From Nitrosospira sp. Nsp14 (GTDB taxonomy: Bacteria > Pseudomonadota > Gammaproteobacteria > Burkholderiales > Nitrosomonadaceae), in assembly GCF_900113575.1 (NCBI RefSeq), contig NZ_FOPV01000003.1, positions 1 to 64,000 on the forward strand: a stretch of DNA of 64,000 nucleotides, written 5' to 3'. This document shows positions 55,678 to 64,000 of the stretch, one piece after another. A program made the translations under genes and the position numbers. How positions within the stretch are numbered: position 1 is the stretch's first letter; each line of letters opens with the position of its first letter. A model generated the notes under the pieces. It ran no database searches. It saw nothing but the letters and a program-made list of their open reading frames with translations, and was not told where the DNA came from.

Positions 55678-56460
55678 ATGACCGGCGAAGAGTGCATTGT
55701 CGAGGTCAAGGGATTACATACCCGGTTCGGCAGTCATGTTGTACACGAAGACATCAACCTTTGTGTGCACCACGGGGAAGTACTGGGATTGGTAGGAGGG
55801 TCGGGTAGCGGCAAGACGGTGTTAATGCGGCAAATGCTCGGCCTCGACGCTCCGGCTGCGGGCGAGGTCCGTATTTGCGGCCTTCCCTTGCGGAGTCACA
55901 ACCCTGGAGAGTTGCGACAAATTCGTACCCGTTGCGGGGTGTTGTTCCAGAAAGGGGCATTATTCAGCGCGTTAAATGTATACGACAATATCGCGTTGCC
56001 AATGCGGGAATTGCGCACATTGGATGAGGACATGATACGTCGTTTGGTTATGGTCAAACTAAAAATGGTGGAAATCGAACCGAAGCATGTTAACAAGATG
56101 CCCGCCGAACTTTCAGGCGGAATGATCAAACGTATTGCCCTCGCACGTGCGATGGCGTTGGACCCCGAACTCCTGTTTCTGGATGAGCCTACCGCCGGTC
56201 TTGACCCAGAGCTCAGCGACGCGTTCGTGCAGCTCATTCAGACGATACGCCGCGAAACCACACTGACCATTGTTATGGCAACGCATGACCTGGATACACT
56301 GGTGGCGCTTTCCGATCGTATAGCCGTACTGGCCGATCAGCATATTGTGGCGCTGGGTTCGCTGAGGGACGTGTTACATACCGACCATCCCTTTATCACA
56401 AACTTTTTCCATGGCGATCGCGGCAAGCGAGTATTGGAAAACAATCTCGATAATTTATAG
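55678..56460 (+). CDS. MlaF-family ATP-binding protein
   Basis: A 260-aa ABC ATPase. Walker A GGSGSGKTVLMRQMLGL near 39, signature LSGGMIKRIALARAM near 144, Walker B LLFLDEPTAGLD near 164, and the MlaF-type region VGGSGSG and NMPAELSGG-like KMPAELSGG. It energises the MlaE permease. It starts 12 bp after mlaE. Confidence 0.9.
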   Translation: MTGEECIVEVKGLHTRFGSHVVHEDINLCVHHGEVLGLVGGSGSGKTVLMRQMLGLDAPAAGEVRICGLPLRSHNPGELRQIRTRCGVLFQKGALFSALNVYDNIALPMRELRTLDEDMIRRLVMVKLKMVEIEPKHVNKMPAELSGGMIKRIALARAMALDPELLFLDEPTAGLDPELSDAFVQLIQTIRRETTLTIVMATHDLDTLVALSDRIAVLADQHIVALGSLRDVLHTDHPFITNFFHGDRGKRVLENNLDNL

Positions 56461-56469
56461 GGGATAATT

Positions 56470-57372
56470 ATGGAAAACCGTGCCCATGCCCTTGCGGCGG
56501 GTTTATTCGTAATTTTTCTTGGTGCAGCAGCAGCAGTCGCAGCCATGTGGTTTACTGGAGGAACAGCCGCGCGCGACATCTATCTTCTGGTGTCGGATTC
56601 TCCTGTTACCGGCCTTAATCCTCAAGCCATGGTGCGGTACCGTGGCGTGAGCGTCGGCAAAGTAGAGAACATCCGCCTTGATCCAAAAGATTCGCACACT
56701 ATTCTCATCCGCATAGCCGTGGACCGTAACCTGCCTCTGACAAAAGATGCCTATGCGCAGCTTGGCTATCAGGGTTTGACTGGGCTTGCATTTGTGCAAT
56801 TGAACGATGAAGGTGGAGAAGCCGAAAAATTGCAAACCGACTCGGACGATCCCGCCCGCATCCCCTTGCGCCCCTCTGCGCTTGACAGCATTACCAATTC
56901 CGGGCAGCGATTGCTCAGTAATGCAAATGTGTTGATGGAGCGCTTGAATCTGCTTCTTGAAGACCAGAACCGGGAACGATTCGCGCAAATATTGGAAAAT
57001 ACGGAAGGCGCCACCGGGCGCTTACGTGGCCTCATCGGGCAGCTGGAGCCCGGCCTCAAAGCCCTGCCCGGAGTCGCGGCGGACGCCAGCTCGCTGCTCA
57101 GGCATACCGATCAACTGATAATCGACCTGAACCAGATGACTACCAGGATAAACCAGGGTGGGGCAATCGATAGCCTGGCGCAGACCGCCGGCGAGCTTAG
57201 CGAAACGATGCAGAAACTACGCGACGTCACTGAGGGAATTGCGCGCAACTCCAGAAGTGTCGACCGCGTCCTGCTGCAACTGGAAGAGCAGCCCCGAAGT
57301 TTGCTGTTTGGAAGAACGCCACCGTTGCCCGGGCCAGGAGAAGATGGATTTGTGCCACCGGGGAAAAAATGA
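56470..57372 (+). CDS. MlaD/MCE-domain protein
   Basis: A 300-aa single-pass protein. One TM helix near 6-30 (ALAAGLFVIFLGAAAAVAAM) is followed by an MCE domain (VTGLNPQAMVRYRGVSVGKV near 45, GLTGLAFVQLND near 100) and a long helical tail with heptad-like leucines to residue 285. It binds lipid on the periplasmic side. It is longer than E. coli MlaD (183 aa), more like PqiB/YebT-type single-MCE proteins. Confidence 0.88.
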   Translation: MENRAHALAAGLFVIFLGAAAAVAAMWFTGGTAARDIYLLVSDSPVTGLNPQAMVRYRGVSVGKVENIRLDPKDSHTILIRIAVDRNLPLTKDAYAQLGYQGLTGLAFVQLNDEGGEAEKLQTDSDDPARIPLRPSALDSITNSGQRLLSNANVLMERLNLLLEDQNRERFAQILENTEGATGRLRGLIGQLEPGLKALPGVAADASSLLRHTDQLIIDLNQMTTRINQGGAIDSLAQTAGELSETMQKLRDVTEGIARNSRSVDRVLLQLEEQPRSLLFGRTPPLPGPGEDGFVPPGKK

Positions 57373-57373
57373 A

Positions 57374-58006
57374 ATGAAAAAATTTTTGGTTGTCGCAGCC
57401 ATTACGCTGATCGGATGTGCCGGACCACGAACCGTGGCGCCAGTAGCTGTATATGATTTCGGATCACAACGCTTCTCGGCTGACGTTAATAGTAGTGAGA
57501 CAGCAGAGCGTCTACGGCTGCCAGCGAGCCTGCTGGTAGCGGAAGCCACAGCACCCGCCTGGCTTGAAAGTACCGCAATCCAGTACCGTCTGGCGTATGA
57601 TGACCTCGCGCAGTCGCATGCATACGCCAGCCACCGCTGGGCCGCCTCGCCGGCAACCCTGCTGACCCAACGGATCAGAAACCGCATCGCCCGCGCCAGC
57701 CAGGGTGCAGTGGTAAGCACTGCTGATGGCGCTCGAACTGATCACATGCTGCGTCTGGAGCTGGGAGAATTCACCCAGGTATTCGACACTCCCGATCAAA
57801 GCCGGGTAGTAGTGAGATTTCGCGCCAGCCTTATCGATCGCGCCACGCGTTCCGTACTCGCGCAGCGCAGTTTCAGCATGGAGCAACCAGCGCCTTCTCC
57901 AAACGCAAAAGGAGCTGTACATGGCTTGACCAATTTGAGCGACAAGCTGATCGCGGACTTGATTGGCTGGCTAGCGCGGGAAATCGGGGAAAAAGGCGGA
58001 ACTTGA
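57374..58006 (+). CDS. PqiC-like transport-auxiliary lipoprotein
   Basis: A 210-aa lipoprotein. Signal peptide II ends at GCAGP (MKKFLVVAAITLIGCAGP, Cys near 15). The body has WLESTAIQYRLAYDD near 58 and LRLELGEFTQVFDTP near 125, the pattern of the ABC-type transport auxiliary (PqiC/DUF330) family. It is the outer-membrane end of the lipid bridge. It starts at 57374, one base after the mlaD-type stop codon (57370-57372). No MlaC-like periplasmic shuttle gene is present in the operon. Confidence 0.82.
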   Translation: MKKFLVVAAITLIGCAGPRTVAPVAVYDFGSQRFSADVNSSETAERLRLPASLLVAEATAPAWLESTAIQYRLAYDDLAQSHAYASHRWAASPATLLTQRIRNRIARASQGAVVSTADGARTDHMLRLELGEFTQVFDTPDQSRVVVRFRASLIDRATRSVLAQRSFSMEQPAPSPNAKGAVHGLTNLSDKLIADLIGWLAREIGEKGGT

Positions 58007-58194
58007 TAACGCCAAGCGGCAACCTACCAGTAATAATCGACCGCGAGAATATCGCCTAGCACTACCTGATCACAGCCGGAATTGCGAGCAGCAGAACGTT
58101 GCACCCGGGGCGGGGCGTCTTGCGTCTCTTACAATCCTGGCCGGCGGGCAACGGGGCCCGCGCTCGAAATATAAGGACTTGCTTGGTTGTACCA

Positions 58195-58875
58195 CTACTT
58201 CGTGAACCCTAACACTTTCTGCAACAGCATGTTGTCTCGACCCACGGGATCGTTGCGTATGGCCCGTTCCTCCTCGGCCATTATAAGAAAGATGCCATCA
58301 AGTGTTTTTTGCGTAACGTAATTTTCGATGTTGGCATGTTTCCCCGGTACGATCCCAAATTTCGCGCCCTTGCCGGCAAATTCATTATATCTTTTGAGCA
58401 GATCGGCTTGATCGGTGGCATTTTTCACGATCGGTAAAAATTTTTTTGACAGCTCCTCTGCTGAGGTGACGCGAAAATATTGCGTCACAGACCCGTCGCC
58501 GCCTGTAAGGATACCTGTCGCGTCACTTATTGACATATTTTGCATGGCTTCCATCAGAACGGGTTTTGCTTCGGCCGTCGCAGTTTCGGCCGCCCGGTTC
58601 ATCGCCAGGATCAAATTATCCGCGTGCTTGCTTCCGCCCAGACTGCGCATCAATCCCTCAGCTTTTTGCAGCGACCTCGGAAGCGCGATTTTTACCTTGG
58701 GATTATCGAGAAAGCCGTTCGTTACGCCGAGCCTGTCCACCGCCGCGTCAATACTTTGCGTGAGTGCTTGTGTTAAAGCTCCAGTCGCGTCCTCGGCCGG
58801 TAGAGCATCGGTTTCTGCCGCTAATGCAGCGCATGAAGCCCAAAACCAGATAGCCAAGACAGTAATGGTGCGCAT
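58195..58875 (-). CDS. DUF4197 protein
   Basis: A 226-aa secreted protein with a signal peptide (TVLAIWFWASCAALAAE). The body matches DUF4197: GALTQALTQSIDAAVDRLG near 32, VKIALPRSLQKAEGLMRSLG near 60, and the C-terminal NDPVGRDNMLLQKVLG. I start at the ATG at 58875 (GAGGAAG nine bases upstream) rather than 58905. Function is unknown. Confidence 0.85.
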   Translation of the reverse strand: MRTITVLAIWFWASCAALAAETDALPAEDATGALTQALTQSIDAAVDRLGVTNGFLDNPKVKIALPRSLQKAEGLMRSLGGSKHADNLILAMNRAAETATAEAKPVLMEAMQNMSISDATGILTGGDGSVTQYFRVTSAEELSKKFLPIVKNATDQADLLKRYNEFAGKGAKFGIVPGKHANIENYVTQKTLDGIFLIMAEEERAIRNDPVGRDNMLLQKVLGFTK

Positions 58876-58954
58876 GAAAGTACTTCCTCTTTTAGTGGTT
58901 ACCAAATAGCATAAGGAACCTATGCGTTTCCGCTATCGCTACTTGTTTCAGCGG

Positions 58955-59899
58955 CTATCTGATACCCGCCTCATGCGCTTGCTGATCGGCATGGTAGCTG
59001 GAACGCACCATAGGACCACACGCTGCATTGCTAAAACCCATCTCGACAGCGGCGCGTTCGAAATTCCTGAACGCTTCGGGCGTTACGTAGCGCATGACCG
59101 GCAAGTGCCCCGTACTAGGCTGAAGATACTGCCCAATGGTCAGCATCTCGACATCGTTTTTGCGCAGATCGCGCATCACCTCCAGAATTTCACCATCGGT
59201 TTCGCCCAAACCCAGCATCAAGCCTGACTTGGTGGGAATATCGGGAAAACGCGCTTTGAAGGCTTTCAGTAATCTAAGCGAGTGAGCGTAATCGGCCCCC
59301 GGTCGGCATTGCTTGTAGAGCCGCGGAACAGTTTCCAGGTTATGGTTCAGCACATCCGGCGGGCCCGCGAATAATTTCTCCAGGGCGATTTCAAGCCTAC
59401 CTCGAAAATCCGGCACGAGAATTTCTATTTTCGTACGCGGGGAATGGGCCCGCACCTCCCGAATGCAATCGACGAAGTGCTGAGCGCCGCCATCGCGGAG
59501 ATCATCACGATCAACGCTGGTGATGACGACATACTTCAATTTCATGGCAGCTATGGACTGTGCAAGGTGCAGAGGCTCGTCAGCATCCGGGGCAAATGGC
59601 CTGCCGTGCGCCACGTCGCAAAACGGGCAGCGCCGGGTGCAGAGATCGCCCAAAATCATAAACGTTGCGGTACCTTTGCCGAAACACTCGCCGATGTTGG
59701 GGCAGGACGCCTCTTCGCACACGGTGTGGAGCTTCTGTTCTCGCAGGATCCGCTTGACTTCATAAAACTCCTGGCTGTTCGATGAGCGCACCCGGATCCA
59801 TGAGGGTTTGCGCAGCACTTCGCCGGGAGATTGCGGCACAATTTTGACGGGGTTGCGTGCGGTTTTAGCCGCACCTTTCTCGCGGTTAGGGATGGTCAT
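58955..59899 (-). CDS. lipA: Lipoyl synthase
   Basis: A 314-aa radical SAM enzyme inserting two sulfurs into octanoyl groups. The auxiliary cluster is [12 protein letters not shown] near 59 and the radical SAM cluster [15 protein letters not shown] near 88. The C-terminal serine ligand region [13 protein letters not shown] is intact. It follows lipB in the same direction. Confidence 0.96.
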   Translation of the reverse strand: MTIPNREKGAAKTARNPVKIVPQSPGEVLRKPSWIRVRSSNSQEFYEVKRILREQKLHTVCEEASCPNIGECFGKGTATFMILGDLCTRRCPFCDVAHGRPFAPDADEPLHLAQSIAAMKLKYVVITSVDRDDLRDGGAQHFVDCIREVRAHSPRTKIEILVPDFRGRLEIALEKLFAGPPDVLNHNLETVPRLYKQCRPGADYAHSLRLLKAFKARFPDIPTKSGLMLGLGETDGEILEVMRDLRKNDVEMLTIGQYLQPSTGHLPVMRYVTPEAFRNFERAAVEMGFSNAACGPMVRSSYHADQQAHEAGIR

Positions 59900-60070
59900 G
59901 AAAAAAGCGTCTTATTCTCGATCAGGTTGTAACGAAAAATTATACTTGGGCAGGATTTCCCTGCGGAATCTCACGTGTGGCATCTTGTGACGTAGGCTTG
60001 AGCTATCGGAACCAGTAAAAAGATCGAACTATGGATGGTCCCATCCACGGCTCTTCCCCGAAAAATTTCG

Positions 60071-60721
60071 TTAACCGATACTGCCCAGCCTGGTTCGCAA
60101 CTGTTCGCCAAGCCGCAAACTGAGCACCTCAAGCCCATCGGTCACGCCAAGGTCACTTGCCTGGGTCACCTGCAGCCCGGAATATCCGCAGGGGTTAATT
60201 GCGGCAAACGGAAACAGATCCATGTTTACGTTAAGCGCTAGGCCATGATAGCAACAACCATTTTTTATTTTCAGCCCCAGCGCTGCGATTTTTGCGCCCT
60301 CCACGTACACACCCGGAGCGTCCGCCGACCCAGATGCGCGGATACCATAATCCTGGAGCAAGTCTACCACGGCGCCTTCCATTTTTCTGACCAGCTCGCG
60401 TACTCCAAGTTTGAGACGGCGCAGATCCAGCATCAGATAGGCGACGACTTGCCCCGGACCGTGATAAGTAATTTGACCGCCCCTATCTGTCCGGATCACG
60501 AGAATGCCATTATTGTGCAGCAGGTGTTCCGATCTGCCCGCGATGCCCTGCGTGTAAACCGGGGGATGCTGCAATAGCCAGATCTCATCCGCAGTAAGCG
60601 GGGTGCGGGAGGCGGTAAAGTCTTTCATCGCTTGCCACGTGGAAAGATAGTCCAGCGGCCCGGCATGTCTTATTCTTATGTCCGAGCCCCAGGCTCGCGG
60701 TTCAAGGCGTAAAGCATCCAT
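60071..60721 (-). CDS. lipB: Octanoyltransferase
   Basis: A 216-aa enzyme moving octanoate from ACP to lipoyl domains. Motifs are QGIAGRSEHLL, RTDRGGQITYHGPGQ near 80, and GAKIAALGLKIKNGCCYHG with the catalytic Lys and Cys near 150-162. It lies 33 bp after the ybeD-type gene and 171 bp before lipA. Confidence 0.95.
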   Translation of the reverse strand: MDALRLEPRAWGSDIRIRHAGPLDYLSTWQAMKDFTASRTPLTADEIWLLQHPPVYTQGIAGRSEHLLHNNGILVIRTDRGGQITYHGPGQVVAYLMLDLRRLKLGVRELVRKMEGAVVDLLQDYGIRASGSADAPGVYVEGAKIAALGLKIKNGCCYHGLALNVNMDLFPFAAINPCGYSGLQVTQASDLGVTDGLEVLSLRLGEQLRTRLGSIG

Positions 60722-60754
60722 TATCGGAAGAGGATCAGGAATTTCCCGTTCTCC

Positions 60755-61159
60755 TCAAAGCACCATTACTACCATCGGATGATCGCAAAGCTCCTGGTAT
60801 AGGGCGTCCAGCTGCGCACGGGACACAGCGCGAATAGTACAGGTAAGGCTCAGATAGGTATTTTTCCTGCTGATCCTGGCCTCCAGGCTTGCCTCATCGA
60901 AGTCCGGGGCGTGGCGTTTGACGATTGTCAGTACGCCCTGGGTGAATTCCTGCCGGCGCTGCTCCAACACTGCTGCGCTCACCCCCCCAAGTACAGGGAC
61001 TGCCGCAAAAGTCGTATCATCGGGATCGAGCGGTCCATCTGGCGGCGTAGCCGGCGGTTTCATCGCGACGGAATCCGGTGCGCGACCAACCCGTCCCATT
61101 ATTTTGATGGGGAAGTCGCAGGGATATTCGATTAAGGAGGCCTCGTCGGAGGAATTCAT
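60755..61159 (-). CDS. ybeD: DUF493/YbeD protein with an inserted segment
   Basis: A 134-aa protein. Residues 1-25 (LIEYPCDFPIKIMGRVG) and 65-134 (EFTQGVLTIVKRHAPDFDEA, KNTYLSLTCTIRA) match YbeD, usually about 90 aa. Between them (about 32-62) lies a proline-rich insertion (KPPATPPDGPLDPDDT). It is the usual neighbour of lipB. The start overlaps the stop of the dat-type gene by four bases. Confidence 0.85.
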   Translation of the reverse strand: MNSSDEASLIEYPCDFPIKIMGRVGRAPDSVAMKPPATPPDGPLDPDDTTFAAVPVLGGVSAAVLEQRRQEFTQGVLTIVKRHAPDFDEASLEARISRKNTYLSLTCTIRAVSRAQLDALYQELCDHPMVVMVL

Positions 61160-62019
61160 AAGGTATTGATAGCGCCTCCACGCATTACCTTATCTTTATA
61201 TTCCTGGTAGAGGCGGTATAGGCGCGAGAACATTATGCCTGGCCTCCCATCCCCTACCTGTCTGCCATCAAGACGGGTGATCGGCATGATTTCCTTGGTC
61301 GAAGAAGTAAGCAACAGTTCATCGGCAGTGCGCACTTCGTGCTCGGCGATTGCTCTGACTTCATGCGTGATCCCGTGTTCCTTTGCAAGTTCGAGCACGA
61401 CGTCGTAAGTAATACCCGGCAGCATCAGATGGTTTTTCGGAGGAGCCAACAAGAGATCCTTTTTCACCACGAATATATTGCTGGCAGCGCCCTCTGTCAT
61501 GAAACCGCTCCGCAACAGTACCGTCTCCATTGCGCCCACGTCAATCGCCATCTGGCGCAGCAATACGTTCGGCAAAAGAGAAATACCCTTGATGTCGCAC
61601 CGCAGCCAACGGTTGTCTTCGGCAGTGATCGCGGTGGCGCCCGTCGTAAGCAGCTCGGCAGGCGGCGGCAGCAAGGGGTTGCTCATGATGAATACTGTCG
61701 GCGATACGCCTTTTGGGAATGCATGGTCACGCCTGGCCACCCCCCGCGTGACATGCAAGTAGAGATATTGGTCATCACTATGGTTGCGGGCAATAATTTG
61801 TTCCAGCAGCCCGCCCCATTCACTGTCCGTATGCGGATTTCGAAGACGAATCCCGTCAAGGCTGTGCTGCAAGCGGAGCAGATGTTCAGGCAAACGAAAA
61901 GGCCTGCGGGAATACACGGGTATGACTTCGTATACGCCATCGCCAAAAATGAAACCTCGGTCCAGTACCGGAATGCGCGCTTCCTCGATCGGCATGAAGG
62001 CACCGTTAAGATAAATCAT
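61156..62019 (-). CDS. D-amino-acid aminotransferase-like enzyme
   Basis: A 287-aa class IV PLP transaminase. The entry loop is FIFGDGVYEVIPVYSRRPF near 24, the PLP lysine is in RCDIKGISLLPNVLLRQMA near 145, and TEGAASNIFVVK is near 176. Length is typical for D-alanine transaminase, which makes D-glutamate and other D-amino acids, but branched-chain transaminases are relatives. It lies between dacC and ybeD, in cell-wall context. Confidence 0.85.
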   Translation of the reverse strand: MIYLNGAFMPIEEARIPVLDRGFIFGDGVYEVIPVYSRRPFRLPEHLLRLQHSLDGIRLRNPHTDSEWGGLLEQIIARNHSDDQYLYLHVTRGVARRDHAFPKGVSPTVFIMSNPLLPPPAELLTTGATAITAEDNRWLRCDIKGISLLPNVLLRQMAIDVGAMETVLLRSGFMTEGAASNIFVVKKDLLLAPPKNHLMLPGITYDVVLELAKEHGITHEVRAIAEHEVRTADELLLTSSTKEIMPITRLDGRQVGDGRPGIMFSRLYRLYQEYKDKVMRGGAINTL

Positions 62020-62069
62020 GATGGACCTTGCAAATAAATTGGCAGTAGATGGCTTGCGTGTAATTCGTG

Positions 62070-63218
62070 CTAATTGAACATCAACCGCACGCTATCCCAG
62101 GCGCGGCCAAAAAAATTCCCGGCGCTCACGGTCTCAAGCGCCACCAGCGGATGTTGGGCCATGAGTTTGCCGCCGAGCGTAAATTTCACCACGCCCACTT
62201 TTTGGCCAGCGCTGATAGGCGCTAAAAGCGGCTGTTTATATTCCATTTTGGCTTCCAGCTTACCGGCCTGGTCTCTTGGGAGCGAAAAGTAAATATCTTG
62301 GCCGAATCCGGTCTTCAGCTTATCCTGTGCGCCTTTCCACAGCTGGATCGCAATCACCTCATGTTCCTTCGGGTACAGACGAACCGTGTCGTAAAACTGA
62401 AAACCATGGTTCAACAAGCGTTGGCTTTCCACTGTACGCGCGCTATCAGAAGCGGTACCGACCACGACCGAGATCAGGCGTCGCTCACCCCGTTTGGCTG
62501 AAGTAATCAGGCAATAACCTGCAGCTTCGGTGTGCCCCGTCTTGATCCCATCCACGTTGGGGTCGAGCCACAGCAGGCGATTCCGGTTTGGCTGGGTGAT
62601 CTTGTTGTACGTATACTCCCGCAACGAATAAAGCGGATAGTATTCCGGAAAATCCCGGATAACGGCCGTCGCAAGCAAGGCGAGATCATGCGCGGTACTA
62701 TAATGCTCGGGATGCGGTAAACCGGTTGAATTGGCGAAACGGGTGTTCCTCATTCCCAGACGGGCGGCTTCCTTGTTCATGATCTGGGCAAACGCACCTT
62801 CCGTACCCGCTATCGCCTCTGCCAGCGCGATAGATGCATCGTTACCCGACTGCACAATCATACCGCGTATCAATTCATCCACTGTGACTACTTTGCTCGG
62901 CTCGATGAACATGCGCGATCCCTGCGTCCGCCAAGCACGGTCTGACACTGGAACAGCCTGAGTCAGGGAGATGCGCTTCTGATAAAGCGAAGAGAACGCG
63001 ATATAGGCAGTCATCAGCTTGGTAAGCGATGCGGGTTCCACCCGTTCGTGAACGTTCTGGCTGATTAGCGTCTGGCCGCTCTGGAAATCCCTAAGTACGT
63101 ACGACTTGGCGGCAAGGGACAGCGCTTCCGGCGGCCTTGACAAGCGGGATTCCTGGGCGGCTGTGGGCAAGGCGAATAAACACAGCCACAATGCAATTAG
63201 CGGAAATGAGCGTTTCAT
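62070..63218 (-). CDS. dacC: D-alanyl-D-alanine carboxypeptidase (PBP5/6 type)
   Basis: A 382-aa low-mass penicillin-binding protein. The signal peptide is cleaved near 22. The active-site motifs are SLTK near 60 (ASLTKLMTAYIAF), SGN (VQSGNDASIALAEAIAG) and KTG (DGIKTGHTEAAGYC). A C-terminal domain ends in an amphipathic membrane anchor (GRAWDSVRLMFN). It trims pentapeptide stems. I start at 63218 (MKRSFPLIALW). Confidence 0.94.
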   Translation of the reverse strand: MKRSFPLIALWLCLFALPTAAQESRLSRPPEALSLAAKSYVLRDFQSGQTLISQNVHERVEPASLTKLMTAYIAFSSLYQKRISLTQAVPVSDRAWRTQGSRMFIEPSKVVTVDELIRGMIVQSGNDASIALAEAIAGTEGAFAQIMNKEAARLGMRNTRFANSTGLPHPEHYSTAHDLALLATAVIRDFPEYYPLYSLREYTYNKITQPNRNRLLWLDPNVDGIKTGHTEAAGYCLITSAKRGERRLISVVVGTASDSARTVESQRLLNHGFQFYDTVRLYPKEHEVIAIQLWKGAQDKLKTGFGQDIYFSLPRDQAGKLEAKMEYKQPLLAPISAGQKVGVVKFTLGGKLMAQHPLVALETVSAGNFFGRAWDSVRLMFN

Positions 63219-63520
63219 GGGGAGCGGTAAAAGAAGCAATTATATCGCAGCCCAGCGGAACAAATTGAGGAACCTCCGGATAGTCTCCCGACATGTGTCC
63301 GCAGAGTCCCAACACTGGGTAGAAAAGAATACGTATCGAGAACGGAACGAGACCTCATGCTGCCCTTCGCCTTTTAGTCTCGAGCCGCGCATCGCCGCAC
63401 ATTCCATGGCCGTGCCCATATACGCAGGACGCCGCAAACCTCCGCCATTGCCTCGTATTCAACGGCAGGCAGCGTTGGTATCGTCGTACCCTTTTGACAT
63501 TTTCCGGGCGAGCGCTGTTG
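63219..63520. other. Intergenic stretch upstream of dacC, no gene seen
   Basis: About 300 bp between the lipoprotein gene and dacC. I see no gene or clear RNA signal. The dacC promoter is expected here. Confidence 0.3.
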
Positions 63521-63820
63521 CTACTTTCGACGACATAGGCTGAAGCCGTCATTCCACCCGAGGCGATATTGTGTATCGGCAGACATGCGGCGCGCGTCCT
63601 TGGCGCCGTAGGCAGATTTTTTTGCCGTCTCGCAACCATCAATATAGCCATCCTTGAAGGCGGGCGAATAACCGGTGAGGTTGTAGACCGGGCGCGCGCT
63701 TACAGGCGGCGGGCCCGCTGGACGCTGATTTGGCGCTGCTGACGGTCCTGTTGACGGTCCTGTTGACGCGCAGCCGCTCACCACCGCGATCAGCAAAATT
63801 GCTGGGATTGGACGTATCAC
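63521..63820 (-). CDS. Small lipoprotein with tandem GPST repeats
   Basis: A 99-aa lipoprotein. The lipobox is VVSGCAS (Cys near 17). A 12-bp tandem repeat in the DNA (GACGGTCCTGTT, near 63741-63764) gives STGPSTGPS. The mature part has YSPAFKDGYIDGCETAKK near 51 and TQYRLGWNDGFSLCRRK at the end, with two cysteines that may pair. I recognise similar small lipoproteins but no described function. Confidence 0.7.
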   Translation of the reverse strand: MIRPIPAILLIAVVSGCASTGPSTGPSAAPNQRPAGPPPVSARPVYNLTGYSPAFKDGYIDGCETAKKSAYGAKDARRMSADTQYRLGWNDGFSLCRRK

Positions 63821-63854
63821 GTTATCCTCTGGCGGATGCGGTATATTCTCAACT

Positions 63855-63910
63855 TGTTACCACTCACTTGTTACCGCTCTACTGTTACCGCTCTACTGTT
63901 ACCGATATGA
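63855..63910. repeat. Four 14-bp tandem repeats
   Basis: The unit TGTTACCGCTCTAC occurs at 63869 and 63883. Diverged copies lie at 63855 (TGTTACCACTCACT) and 63897 (TGTTACCGATATGA). They lie just upstream of the lipoprotein gene start (63820). The period of 14 bp does not put the copies on one face of the helix. Confidence 0.6.
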
Positions 63911-64000
63911 CACGCGCGGCGTGAGAGAATTCCCGGGTTTTCAGCGCAGCCTTCCCACTTACAACCCCTCGGCGTTCCGTCGAAACAAAATGCCCTAATC

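Noticed and set aside
1-64000. CRISPR array
   Set aside because: No regularly spaced direct repeats of 25-40 bp with unique spacers were seen; the short repeats found are tandem or dispersed.

Overview
The window looks like the chromosome of a betaproteobacterium, most probably a Nitrosospira-like member of the Nitrosomonadaceae. This is an inference from the overall protein character, the rpsF-priB-rpsR-rplI-dnaB order and a PEP-CTERM/exosortase-type acyltransferase. No ammonia-oxidation gene lies in the window, so the genus is not proven.

Layout. Positions 1-5290 hold the remains of a phage-satellite or integrative element lying at the 3' end of a tRNA-Arg gene. It has an AlpA-type regulator, a 57-aa gene, a large Toprim/DUF927 primase-helicase, a small hypothetical gene, a frameshifted terminase small subunit and one more phage gene cut by the end of an IS21-like element at the left edge. 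No integrase is visible. The two genes around the replication protein carry clusters of a GTATCAGG octamer.

Positions 5.6-15.2 kb hold a DsrE-family gene and a tight minus-strand cassette (GH2 glycosidase, galT, galK, Zn-alcohol dehydrogenase). They also hold tRNA-Ser, aspartokinase, a small HTH gene, and a radical SAM gene divergent from queD. Positions 15.3-23.8 kb are core: peroxiredoxin, PhoH, dnaB, the S6/PriB/S18/L9 operon with a clear promoter and leader, rlmB, rnr and tRNA-Leu. Positions 24.6-30.2 kb are accessory: an exosortase-associated acyltransferase, then a three-gene unit of periplasmic binding-like protein, outer-membrane porin and GGDEF-EAL protein.

Positions 30.2-41.6 kb hold aroC, a quinone-reductase-like gene, an M17 aminopeptidase, thyA-folA, an ornithine-decarboxylase-type gene preceded by a 21-codon ORF with a perfect Shine-Dalgarno, dcd, apbC and metG. 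Positions 41.7-53.6 kb hold an RND efflux pump, an ABC ATPase divergent from tesA with overlapping start codons, a universal stress protein, bamD, rluD-pgeF, a ZIP transporter, rimO and a His-tailed cytochrome. Positions 54.5-64 kb hold an Mla-type lipid-transport operon with a PqiC-like lipoprotein, a DUF4197 gene, the cell-wall/lipoate group dacC-dat-ybeD-lipB-lipA, and a small lipoprotein.

Most genes are ordinary housekeeping. The more unusual parts are the degraded satellite element with iteron-like repeats, the short ORF before the decarboxylase, the galactose cassette and the binding-protein/porin/c-di-GMP operon. TTG starts with good ribosome-binding sites are frequent (GH2, galT, priB, rnr, radical SAM gene).
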